Shown piece by piece: positions 1 to 5,557 of a stretch of 6,619 nucleotides of DNA. Positions within the stretch are counted from its first letter, which is position 1; each line of letters begins with the position of its first letter. The DNA comes from a bacterium (GTDB taxonomy: Bacteria; Latescibacterota; UBA2968; GCA-2709665): assembly GCA_027619145.1 (NCBI GenBank), contig JAQCGA010000235.1, positions 1 through 6,619 of the forward strand, written 5' to 3'. The position numbers and the translations under genes are program-made. The notes beneath the pieces are model-generated. The model worked only from the letters and a program-made list of their open reading frames with translations, had not been told where the DNA came from and made no database searches.

Positions 1-1003
1 TGGCCGGCGTGGGCGGGTGAACAGGCCAACCCATCGCTGCATTGATGTTTTCTACGGCCAGGTCAATGCCGTACACACGTTTGACCAGAGGCTGGATGCA
101 GTCTCCGCCCATGCGGGCACCAATTTCTACAAGGCGAGGACCATCGGGCGTGATTTTGACCTCGGCGTGGATGCCAGAGTTGACCAGACCCAGAGCGGCG
201 GCGCCTCGGGTGACCATATCTCGAATGTCCTCCTGCACCTGGGCAGGAAAACGCGAAGGTGTGCATTCGCCGCGTTCAATAAAAAAGGATTCGGACATCT
301 TGGCTTTGTCTATGATGGCATAGAGGGTAACGTTGCCGTTTTGCATGACGCCTTCCACGCTGACTTCCGGCCCGGAGAGGAATCCTTCCAGGAGAAAGCG
401 TGTGGGAGGATAGGGATAAATACTATCCTGAATGCGTACTACATGGCGAATTTCCCGGTAGCGTTCCAGGGCCTGTTCTACGGTGTCCACGCGAGTGACC
501 CATTCGCTGTCTGCGCCCCATTCGGGTTTGAGGACAGCGGGCAGGCCAATTTCGCGACAGGCGTTTTCCAGGGATTCTTCGTCTGTGATGAGACGAAAAG
601 AAGGGACGGGCACGCCGGCCTGCTGAAAGGCTTCGCGCATGTGGTACTTGCTGCGGGCGTTCATTGCAGCAGTTACGCTGTTTCCGGGCAGGCCCAGGTG
701 CTGTGAAATGCAGGCACAGGTGGGTACATCTTCTTCCCAGAACGTGACTACGCCGTCCAGGTGGACCTGTTCGTGCAGGTCTGCTGCGAGAGAAAGGATT
801 TCAGAGAGGGAACGACCCCGAGTATAAAACGACTGTTTTGTATAATCGTCGGCCCAACTGGGCCCGGGGTTGAAGAGATAGATGTGGATACCAAGTGCGG
901 AAGCGGCCTCAAATGCAAGGCGCTTTTTGGGGGAACCGCTGTGTACAAAAAGCAGTTTGGGGGAAGAAGAACCAGTATCTGAAGACGGGTTTTCGTTGCT
1001 CAT
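1..1003 (-). CDS. ATP-grasp carboxylate-amine ligase family protein (3' end cut by window edge)
   Basis: 334 residues are visible from ATG at 1003; the C-terminus lies beyond base 1. GGAGGT at 1020-1015 gives a strong ribosome site. Residues about 15-130 form the N-terminal domain typical of this family: a Rossmann-like start (KLLFVHSG), then DGVVTFWEEDVP and LGLPGNS. The ATP-grasp core follows: K159 with the glycine loop KPEWGADS, acidic residues in EGFLSGPEVSVEG (205-217), H279/E281 in IHAEVKI, and the metal-binding segment VEIGARMGGD (292-301, with E293 and R297). Known family members use ATP to join a carboxylate to an amine through an acyl-phosphate, as in dipeptide ligases of the BacD and carnosine synthase type. 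The substrates cannot be read from sequence. It is the first gene downstream of the c-di-GMP riboswitch-like leader and may belong functionally with the aminotransferase, GNAT and C39 genes on the same strand. Family assignment is firm; substrate is unknown. Confidence 0.88.
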   Translation of the reverse strand, partial: MSNENPSSDTGSSSPKLLFVHSGSPKKRLAFEAASALGIHIYLFNPGPSWADDYTKQSFYTRGRSLSEILSLAADLHEQVHLDGVVTFWEEDVPTCACISQHLGLPGNSVTAAMNARSKYHMREAFQQAGVPVPSFRLITDEESLENACREIGLPAVLKPEWGADSEWVTRVDTVEQALERYREIRHVVRIQDSIYPYPPTRFLLEGFLSGPEVSVEGVMQNGNVTLYAIIDKAKMSESFFIERGECTPSRFPAQVQEDIRDMVTRGAAALGLVNSGIHAEVKITPDGPRLVEIGARMGGDCIQPLVKRVYGIDLAVENINAAMGWPVHPPTPA

Positions 1004-1014
1004 AGTATCTAATG

Positions 1015-1020
1015 ACCTCC
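1015..1020 (-). promoter_or_regulatory. Ribosome binding site GGAGGT for the ATP-grasp gene
   Basis: The minus strand reads GGAGGT, then 11 bases, then ATG at 1003. It is a full Shine-Dalgarno match and fixes the ATP-grasp start. It also shows that translation initiates independently, far from any upstream cistron. Confidence 0.75.
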
Positions 1021-1114
1021 ATAGGGAAGCAAGGTGAGTGTGATGTTAGAAAAACGGGTTGGGTGAAGAATGTTGGTCTGCATGTCACAAATCCTTGGGT
1101 TGAAAATCTGTCTC

Positions 1115-1211
1115 ACGCAAAGGCGCAGTCGAAGGCAGGAGCCGGAGACCGCCTGCCGAAGGCAGCCCCGAAGGGGCCGGTGCAGGATGCGCCGAGCGCA
1201 CGACGCAAAGG
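1115..1211. repeat. GC-rich structured repeat element flanked by ACGCAAAGG direct repeats
   Basis: ACGCAAAGG occurs at 1115-1123 and again at 1203-1211. Between the copies, GGCGCA (1122-1127) can pair with TGCGCC (1188-1193). This closes a branched fold containing two tight hairpins, CTGCC-GAA-GGCAG (1153-1165) and CCCC-GAA-GGGG (1166-1176). Read on the minus strand these have C(UUCG)G tetraloops, the stable RNA form, so the minus strand is the more likely functional strand if it is transcribed. GGCAGG (1134-1139) can alternatively pair with CCTGCC (1152-1157). It looks like a dispersed intergenic repeat (REP- or MITE-like). Copy number cannot be judged from one window. Confidence 0.55.
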
Positions 1212-1362
1212 GTGAAGCGATGCAGTTTCGAAGGTTCAACGTGAAAACGCAGCGCAAATATGATTCACTAATCCACAAGGCAAATTCGGTACCATTCGAA
1301 TATTGGGCTTTTATTCTATGTTTTTTTAGAAGCTGGGTAGACCAGGATGACAGAATAACGTG

Positions 1363-1394
1363 ACACCAGGTCTGGTGTGCGACAAAATGTCGCA
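1363..1394. repeat. Two abutting perfect inverted repeats
   Basis: ACACCAG-GT-CTGGTGT (1363-1378) is a 7-base-arm inverted repeat with a 2-base centre. TGCGACA-AAA-TGTCGCA (1378-1394) is a second with a 3-base centre, sharing one base with the first. The first looks like a dimeric-protein operator, since its 2-base loop is too tight for a good RNA hairpin. The second could be an RNA hairpin on either strand. They lie just past the T-tract of the second minus-strand terminator. Confidence 0.5.
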
Positions 1395-1409
1395 GTACGG
1401 AATTCCCAT

Positions 1410-1453
1410 AAAAAAACCGCACTGCTGATCTGGGAAAGATCCATACAGTACGG
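1410..1453 (-). terminator. Intrinsic terminator 2 in the riboswitch leader
   Basis: On the minus strand CCGTACTG (1453-1446) pairs with CAGTGCGG (1424-1417; 8 pairs, one G-U). An inner GATCT/AGATC stem (1441-1437 with 1431-1427) lies within it, and seven Ts follow immediately (1416-1410). The GTGCGG arm can instead pair with a second CCGTACTGC copy downstream (1400-1392), or with GCCGCAC segments upstream, so this hairpin is in competition with other folds. It lies 407 bases before the ATP-grasp start. Confidence 0.72.
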
Positions 1454-1476
1454 ATGTTCTTTTTGAAGGAACAGAT

Positions 1477-1517
1477 CCGCCGCACTGTCGAATATTCCCG
1501 TAAGGGTTATGCGGCGG
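1477..1517 (-). promoter_or_regulatory. Leader hairpin without T-tract, possible alternative pairing element
   Basis: On the minus strand CCGCCGCAT (1517-1509) pairs with GTGCGGCGG (1485-1477): nine pairs, one of them G-U. A nested CCC-TTAC-GGG lies inside. No T-run follows, so it is not itself a terminator. Its GTGCGGC arm repeats the word used in terminator 1, and its GCCGCAT arm could pair with that terminator's 3' arm. It lies between the two terminators and may be part of the switching fold. Confidence 0.45.
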
Positions 1518-1526
1518 GGTGATAAC

Positions 1527-1569
1527 AAAAAGCCGCACAGCCGAAGGTGTTGCATCGAGTGTGCGGCTT
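1527..1569 (-). terminator. Intrinsic terminator 1, expression platform of the c-di-GMP riboswitch candidate
   Basis: On the minus strand AAGCCGCACA (1569-1560) pairs perfectly with TGTGCGGCTT (1539-1530). The 20-base loop contains CCTTCGG, and the T-run ends at 1527 (TTTTT, 1531-1527). The 5' arm is also the 3' arm of the upstream antiterminator-like hairpin (1595-1556), so only one of the two can form. No gene ends just upstream except the aminotransferase, 290 bases away, which favours a riboswitch attenuator over a plain operon terminator. Confidence 0.75.
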
Positions 1570-1595
1570 ATATAGACAACGTGGCCGCACTCTCG
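1556..1595 (-). promoter_or_regulatory. Antiterminator-like hairpin competing with terminator 1
   Basis: On the minus strand CGAGAGTGCGGC (1595-1584) can pair with GCCGCACACTCG (1567-1556): 11 of 12 positions pair across a 16-base AT-rich loop. This captures the 5' arm of terminator 1. The AGTGCGGC part (1591-1584) is also an exact complement of GCCGCACT (1691-1684) inside the 3' half of the riboswitch aptamer. The segment therefore links aptamer state to termination. Confidence 0.6.
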
Positions 1596-1671
1596 AACAG
1601 GACGGAATACAAAATTGAAACAGTATCCGAAATATTCGACTCCAGGAGCCAGGTTTAATACGGCTGCCGGA

Positions 1672-1805
1672 GAGAGCTTCGTTAGTGCGGCTATCCTTAG
1701 GTAGAAGGTGCGCCCGAAATCCGCTTCACCAGCCCCAAGCGCCCCTAAATGAGGACCCGTTCCTTTGCGTCCTACACTTTCGTGTAGTTTGCTTGATCGA
1801 AGATC
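1672..1805 (-). ncRNA. Cyclic-di-GMP-I (GEMM-I) riboswitch candidate
   Basis: The minus strand carries the family's conserved core in order. GCAAAC (1792-1787) leads into the perfect hairpin CTACAC-GAAA-GTGTAG (1787-1772), whose GAAA tetraloop is characteristic. GACGCAAAGG (1771-1762) follows, then ACGGGTCCT (1760-1752). The 3' half is GGATAGCCGCACTAACG (1696-1680), like the family's GA-AGCCGGG-U-CCG segment. Closing helix P1 is AGATCTTCG (1804-1796) with CGAAGCTCT (1680-1672): eight pairs, one mismatch. The P3 base is TCC/TTAGG (1755-1753, 1748-1744) with CCTAAGGA (1701-1694), capped by an unusually long arm (about 1743-1702). Known GEMM-I RNAs bind the second messenger c-di-GMP and control motility, biofilm and surface functions. 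The assignment rests on motif recognition, not a covariance-model score. Confidence 0.75.
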
Positions 1806-1811
1806 TGCGCA

Positions 1812-1840
1812 ATAATAACAGGTTTTTCTGCTTCCGTCAA
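1812..1840 (-). promoter_or_regulatory. Sigma-70-type promoter for the riboswitch RNA
   Basis: The minus strand reads TTGACG (1840-1835), a 17-base spacer, then TATTAT (1817-1812): 5/6 matches in both boxes with ideal spacing. Transcription would start near 1806-1804, exactly where the P1 helix of the riboswitch candidate begins. It starts only 20 bases after the aminotransferase stop, with no terminator between, so read-through from the upstream operon could also enter the leader. Confidence 0.75.
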
Positions 1841-1859
1841 GAGGATATTTTTAAACGAG

Positions 1860-3203
1860 CTATTTTTGTTTTTTCTGGATGTACTCCACGGCTGCTTCCA
1901 GCACACCCAGACCTTCGTCGAGTTGTTCATTCGGGATTGTTAACGGTGGAAGCAGACGGATACAGTTGCTGTAGAGGCCGGCGCGAATCAGCAGGAGGCC
2001 CTGGGAAACGGCCTGGCGAAGGATCTGCAAGGTTTGTTCGGGTGCCGGCGTTTTTTTTGCGCGGTCCAGCACGAATTCCACAATGCGCATCGCACCCAGA
2101 CCTCGGGTGTCTCCAATGAGAGGGTACTGGTCTTTCCACCGGTCCAGGGTATGGGCAATGCGTTCGCCGAGAGATTCGGCCTGTGCGAGAAAGTCCGGAC
2201 TGGAGACCTGTTTTAAAGTTTCCAGGGCGGCGGCGCAGGCTACGGGGCTTCCAGAGAATGTGCCACCCAGGCCGCCGGGGTGGGCTGCGTCCAGGATTTC
2301 TGCGCGGCCGGTTACAGCGCTTATGGGCAGGCCGGAGCCCAGGGATTTGGCCGTGGTAATAAGGTCCGGTACCACGTTGCTGTGTTCAATGGCAAAAAGC
2401 CGACCTGTGCGGGCAAATCCGGACTGGATTTCGTCTGCAATAAAGACGATGCCGTGTGTGTCGCAGAAACTGCGGATTTTTTCCAGGAAGGGATGGGGCA
2501 TGGCAATGAAACCGGCTTCGCCCTGGATGGGTTCAATGAGAACGGCGGCCACAGCCGAAGGATCCACCTGGGTAATGAAGGCGTTCTCGAACTGCCGGAT
2601 GCAGAAGTCTGTATATTGCGACTCGTCCATTGAGGAGGGTCTGTGATAGGGGTAGGGTGCAGGCAGGCGGTAGATTTCCGGGGCGAACGGACCAAAGCCT
2701 TTTTTGAAGAGGCCATATTTGCTGGTGAGGCTGAGCGTAAGGAGGGTTCGGCCGTGGTAGGCACCTTCGAAAACGACAATGGCTGCTCGGCCCGTGTAGA
2801 CCCGGGCGAGCTTGACTGCGTTTTCCACGGCTTCGGCACCAGAGTTTCCCAGGAGCGTTTTTTTGGGGAAGGTTCCGGGGGTGAGTTCGTTGAGGCGTTC
2901 GGCCAGAGCGACATAGGGTTCGTAGGTAGCCACCAGCGCACAGGCGTGCAGATATTTTTCGGCCTGGTCCTTGACGGCCTGGACCACTTTGGGCGGACAG
3001 TGGCCAGCGTTGAGCATGCCAATACCGCCGACCAGGTCGATGAGGGTGTTGCCGTCCACATCGTGAACCAGAGCACCTTCGGCGCGTTCAATGACAACGT
3101 CTGTAGAGCGGGCCAGGCCAGAGGGAGTAGCGGCTTCTCTGCGGGCGAGGAGTTTGCGACTTTTGGGGCCGGGAATTTCGGTGTTCAGGCGAATGGCGCT
3201 CAT
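1860..3203 (-). CDS. gabT: Class III PLP aminotransferase, GabT-like
   Basis: 447 residues from ATG at 3203, with TAG stop at 1860. The protein would transfer an amino group from an omega-amine such as 4-aminobutyrate to 2-oxoglutarate using pyridoxal phosphate in the cytoplasm. Visible family marks, numbered from this ATG: phosphate-binding GNSGAEAVENA (119-129), AYHGRT with Y149, IEPIQGE, IADEIQSG with D257, TTAKSLGSGLP with the PLP lysine K286, GGLGGTFSG, and SNCIRLLPPLT with R416 in the carboxylate-binding position. Length and motifs match GabT closely. A TTG at 3230 would add nine residues, but SAIRLNTEIPGPKS is the usual family beginning, so ATG is preferred; neither has a strong ribosome site. 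It follows the GNAT gene by 63 bases. In this cluster it could supply or remove an amino-acid building block. The exact substrate (GABA or another omega-amino acid) is not proven. Confidence 0.88.
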   Translation of the reverse strand: MSAIRLNTEIPGPKSRKLLARREAATPSGLARSTDVVIERAEGALVHDVDGNTLIDLVGGIGMLNAGHCPPKVVQAVKDQAEKYLHACALVATYEPYVALAERLNELTPGTFPKKTLLGNSGAEAVENAVKLARVYTGRAAIVVFEGAYHGRTLLTLSLTSKYGLFKKGFGPFAPEIYRLPAPYPYHRPSSMDESQYTDFCIRQFENAFITQVDPSAVAAVLIEPIQGEAGFIAMPHPFLEKIRSFCDTHGIVFIADEIQSGFARTGRLFAIEHSNVVPDLITTAKSLGSGLPISAVTGRAEILDAAHPGGLGGTFSGSPVACAAALETLKQVSSPDFLAQAESLGERIAHTLDRWKDQYPLIGDTRGLGAMRIVEFVLDRAKKTPAPEQTLQILRQAVSQGLLLIRAGLYSNCIRLLPPLTIPNEQLDEGLGVLEAAVEYIQKKQK

Positions 3204-3266
3204 GGCGTTCTCGAAATAAAAAGGTGACAAGTTGTCGTTGCCGGAGGCAAATTTACGGGGTTGGCT

Positions 3267-3911
3267 TTACCCCACCTGTTTGGCCGCATCCAGAACAATG
3301 AGGATGCCGGCATTGCCGCAGGTGGGATCTTTGACGTAGTTGGGCACAAGCGCACGGAGTTCAAAACCGATGCGTTGTTGTGCTGAAATTGTAGGATCTG
3401 TACATTCGCCGTTGAAAAGCTTCTGGTAATATTCCTCCACAGTCATCTGATCCTGGACCGAGCTGTACCCGTTCATCATGCCAACGGTAACCTGGCCTTT
3501 CAGGCCCAGTTCGCGTACGGTGTGTTGCCGGGCAGCGTACAGGGCACGCCCAATGCCCTTGCGCCGGTGCTGGGGGTGGGTGCCAATATCTGCGCCGTAG
3601 AGCCAGGCGCCATCCGGCTGGTGCGAAGTGAGCCAGCCGCCCTGAATGAGATCTGCAAAGGTGTGGTTGATATGGTCGAAATCGAAGTGGAGGCGGATGG
3701 AGGAGGTCATGCCAACCACGGATTCCCCATCCAGAGCTACGAATTGACCCTCGGGAAACAGCTCGATGTGTTTGAGGTAATGGGCGGCCTGGAAGCGCTC
3801 TTCGGGTGCCAGCGTAGGGAAAACAATCTCCTGGAGTTGTTCGAGTTGCAGGGCGTGTTCGGGGCGGGTGGATGCAATGGTAATGCCGTTTTCCAGGGTG
3901 CGTTTGTACAT
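3267..3911 (-). CDS. GNAT family N-acetyltransferase
   Basis: 214 residues from ATG at 3911, preceded by GGAG at a 7-base distance. The acetyl-CoA pyrophosphate-binding loop is clear at QHRRKGIGRAL (114-124), after the core strand AWLYGADIGTHP. The N-terminal half carries EGQFVALDGESVVGMTSSIRL, a typical beta2-beta3 hairpin. The C-terminal part (150-214) is longer than in minimal GNATs and includes MTVEEYYQKLFNGEC and a final strand GILIVLDA. GNAT enzymes move an acetyl or other acyl group from CoA to an amine. Its partner here may be the product of the neighbouring aminotransferase or ligase, which is inference from context. It starts 19 bases after the C39-like gene and is probably in one operon with it and the aminotransferase. 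The acceptor cannot be named. Confidence 0.85.
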   Translation of the reverse strand: MYKRTLENGITIASTRPEHALQLEQLQEIVFPTLAPEERFQAAHYLKHIELFPEGQFVALDGESVVGMTSSIRLHFDFDHINHTFADLIQGGWLTSHQPDGAWLYGADIGTHPQHRRKGIGRALYAARQHTVRELGLKGQVTVGMMNGYSSVQDQMTVEEYYQKLFNGECTDPTISAQQRIGFELRALVPNYVKDPTCGNAGILIVLDAAKQVG

Positions 3912-3930
3912 GGTGCTTCTCCGGTTCGAG

Positions 3931-4536
3931 TCAAGAATGACCGTTGTCTCTCCACATCAGCAGGCACTCTCTGCTATTCTTCAGGCCGAAACAGAACTGG
4001 CGCTGGTCTGTAAATCCATCCAGCCATTCGCGGCGGATGGCCAGATTGGGATCGTTGCCAGATCGACGTTTCAGGACGCGTACATTGTCTTCCATATCAT
4101 CTTCAAGCGCTTGCCTGCGGTAAGGATCAAAGACGTAAATCCACTCTACGTCGGCCTTCAGGGCGAGAACGAAGTGTTCTTCGGCGTGTTTGAGCAGGAT
4201 ATTGCACAACGCCACGCCGCCGGAGTTGAGGCAGGTTACAATTTTATTGCCCTGGCGAAGGTGTACCTGGTCAAATTCCAGGTATTCTGTGCCTAAGGAG
4301 AACCGGCTGGTTTTGTAGGATGCCAGCCAGTTGCTGAGCAGTTGTACTGCGAACCGACTGGTGCCACCTTTGCCAACGTCTTCGTCATTGACGATTTCAT
4401 CCAGGCTGTAAATGAAGATGTGCCGAATGATCATGGGTGGGATGTCGCGGCGGTCGAAGAGGTGAATGAGCCCGTTAATCATGACGGTGGGGACGCAGTC
4501 GTATTCAGAAATCTGGTAGCGAAACGGAATTTTCAT
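3931..4536 (-). CDS. C39-like (papain-fold) cysteine peptidase domain protein
   Basis: 201 residues from ATG at 4536. The beginning MKIPFRYQISEYDCVPT matches the C39-type active-site entry: oxyanion glutamine Q8 and catalytic cysteine C14 in Q-x5-C spacing. The second half supplies H121 in EEHFVLALKAD and D137 in WIYVFDPY, the expected His and Asp of the triad. No membrane or ABC-exporter part is present, so this is a stand-alone domain, not a bacteriocin exporter. Such proteins may cut peptides or amides, or act as transferases. The reading frame is open to a TTG at 4614, but the promoter -35 and -10 boxes lie inside that extension, so the upstream start would not be transcribed. The chosen ATG has no clear Shine-Dalgarno and may be read from a short leader. 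It is the first gene of a three-gene operon with GNAT and aminotransferase. The fold call is good; the function is open. Confidence 0.7.
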   Translation of the reverse strand: MKIPFRYQISEYDCVPTVMINGLIHLFDRRDIPPMIIRHIFIYSLDEIVNDEDVGKGGTSRFAVQLLSNWLASYKTSRFSLGTEYLEFDQVHLRQGNKIVTCLNSGGVALCNILLKHAEEHFVLALKADVEWIYVFDPYRRQALEDDMEDNVRVLKRRSGNDPNLAIRREWLDGFTDQRQFCFGLKNSRECLLMWRDNGHS

Positions 4537-4743
4537 AACAGAAATTGGCCCAAACTGTGTAAGAAGGAAGGCGTTGTGTTCGATGTTTCGTAAGTAAAGA
4601 TCATACTGAAACAATTGGAGAAAGTCAATAAGCCGAAGACGGGGTCAGTTTCTGGGGTTTGCACATTCAGGAGGTGCGGGTTATCTTTAGAGATTGTTGG
4701 CCGAGTGCAGGATTCTGTTAACCACAGGTAGAGAGGCGGATGG
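4537..4743. promoter_or_regulatory. Divergent intergenic region between the C39 operon and uppP
   Basis: 207 bases separate two divergent genes. The minus-strand promoter is clear. For uppP only a weak plus-strand candidate is seen: TTTGCA (4658-4663), an 18-base spacer and TATCTT (4682-4687), 4/6 in each box. GAGAGG at 4731-4736 is the likely ribosome site of uppP, 7 bases before its GTG. A perfect AGGAGGTG at 4669-4676 has no start codon at a usable distance. Confidence 0.4.
4600..4628 (-). promoter_or_regulatory. Sigma-70-type promoter of the C39-GNAT-aminotransferase operon
   Basis: The minus strand reads TTGACT (4628-4623), a 17-base spacer, and TATGAT (4605-4600): 5/6 matches in both boxes. 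The start of transcription is expected near 4593, leaving a leader of about 57 bases before the ATG at 4536. It is divergent from uppP. Confidence 0.72.
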
Positions 4744-5523
4744 GTGACACTTTTTCAGGCGGTGGTTCTGGGGCTGGTACAGGGTATATCGGAGTTTTTG
4801 CCCATTAGCAGTTCGGGGCATCTTGTACTGGGGGAGGCTTTGCTGGGCGTACCGGCGGGTGATCTTACCTTTGAGGTGTTTGTACATTTTGGCACGTTGC
4901 TGGCGGTGTTGACGGCTTTGCGCGGACGGGTGTGGGTGCTGGTACAAGGTTGTTTTCGGCGGGAGGCTGCCGCTTGGCGGATGGTGCTGTTGTTGGGGCT
5001 GGGTACGGTGCCGGCTGGCATGATTGGCATTTTGTTTGAGGATGCTCTGGAGGTTATGTTTTCCAGTCCGGCGGCGGCTTCGGGTTGGCTGCTGGTGACT
5101 GGGGTTGTATTGTGGAGCACCCGATTCAGACAGGGGAGCCGGGAAGAGGTTGGCTTAAAAGATACAATATTAATTGGATTGGCGCAGGCATTTGCGATTT
5201 TGCCGGGAATTTCGCGTTCGGGAATGACCATCAGTATGGGGCTCTGGCGTGGTCTGGATGGACGAGAGGCGGCTACGTTTTCGTTTTTGCTGTCTATCCC
5301 TGTAATCCTGGGGGCAACGGTGCTTAAGGTGGGAGAACTGGTGGTGCATCCACCCGCACAGGAGGCGCTGGTTGCGTTGGGTGCAGGGACGGTAGCGGCA
5401 TACATTTCGGGAATACTGGCCATTCGCTGGTTGCTGGCTCTGTTGCAGGGAGGGCGCCTGGATCGGTTTGCCTATTATTGTTGGGCGGTTGGGGTATTGG
5501 GATTGGGAATGTTCTGGTTGTAA
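4744..5523 (+). CDS. uppP: Undecaprenyl-diphosphatase UppP (BacA family)
   Basis: 259 residues from GTG at 4744. An in-frame stop at 4729-4731 and the ribosome site GAGAGG (4731-4736) leave this as the only sensible start. The integral membrane enzyme removes a phosphate from undecaprenyl pyrophosphate at the outer face of the inner membrane. This recycles the lipid carrier for peptidoglycan and other wall polymers, and overexpression gives bacitracin resistance in known members. Both signature motifs are present: QGISEFLPISSSGHL (13-27, with the catalytic glutamates) and PGISRSG (154-160, R158), followed by REAATFSFLLSIPVILGA. The remainder is hydrophobic, with about seven to eight membrane segments, and the length is usual for the family. 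The next gene starts 34 bases downstream on the same strand and is probably co-transcribed. Confidence 0.95.
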   Translation: MTLFQAVVLGLVQGISEFLPISSSGHLVLGEALLGVPAGDLTFEVFVHFGTLLAVLTALRGRVWVLVQGCFRREAAAWRMVLLLGLGTVPAGMIGILFEDALEVMFSSPAAASGWLLVTGVVLWSTRFRQGSREEVGLKDTILIGLAQAFAILPGISRSGMTISMGLWRGLDGREAATFSFLLSIPVILGATVLKVGELVVHPPAQEALVALGAGTVAAYISGILAIRWLLALLQGGRLDRFAYYCWAVGVLGLGMFWL

Positions 5524-5557
5524 AATGGGGAAGGCTCGAAGGGAAGGAGCAGGAGAT

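Larger units (their letters stand above)
1004..1859 (-). other. 856-base gene-free region with riboswitch, terminators and repeats
   Basis: No convincing protein gene lies between the ATP-grasp start (1003) and the aminotransferase stop (1860). Open frames here, such as minus 1485-1009 and plus 1685-2119, have no recognisable domain, and the first runs across terminator and repeat structures. The organised signals are nearly all on the minus strand: a promoter at 1840-1812, a c-di-GMP-I riboswitch candidate at 1805-1672, an alternating hairpin series with two intrinsic terminators to 1410, abutting inverted repeats at 1363-1394, and a GC-rich repeat element at 1115-1211. About 1212-1362 shows nothing clear apart from a 7-base inverted repeat (TTATTCT 1311-1317 with AGAATAA 1352-1358). 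Confidence 0.8.

Noticed and set aside
17..706. Long plus-strand open frame (229 codons)
   Set aside because: It lies opposite the ATP-grasp gene, whose motifs are clear on the minus strand. The plus translation has no recognisable domain.
1115..1211. A second GEMM riboswitch, because ACGCAAAGG also occurs here
   Set aside because: There is no GCAAAC and GAAA-capped hairpin upstream and no matching 3' half. ACGCAAAGG here is a flanking direct repeat.
1009..1485. Minus-strand open frame of 158 codons, in the right place to be the riboswitch-controlled gene
   Set aside because: It runs through terminator 2, the inverted repeats and the structured repeat. Its composition is rich in Arg, Cys and Ser without domain-like patterning, and it has no good ribosome site. 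The ATP-grasp gene is the better target.
1380..1600. CRISPR-like array from words repeated every 52-63 bases
   Set aside because: The shared words are only 8-10 bases, of alternating orientation, and are explained as hairpin arms. There is no constant-length repeat or spacer.
1685..2119. Plus-strand open frame of 144 codons
   Set aside because: It is antisense to the riboswitch and the end of the aminotransferase, with no protein-like features.
2083..3227. Several plus-strand and alternate-frame open frames over the aminotransferase
   Set aside because: They are shadows of the 447-residue aminotransferase, which carries all the expected PLP motifs.
4669..4676. Perfect Shine-Dalgarno AGGAGGTG upstream of uppP
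   Set aside because: No ATG, GTG or TTG lies within 5-12 bases. UppP starts 68 bases later with its own GAGAGG site and an in-frame stop between, so it is probably chance.
4755..5423. Minus-strand open frame of 222 codons over uppP
   Set aside because: It is a mirror frame of the UppP coding sequence, whose two signature motifs are intact on the plus strand.
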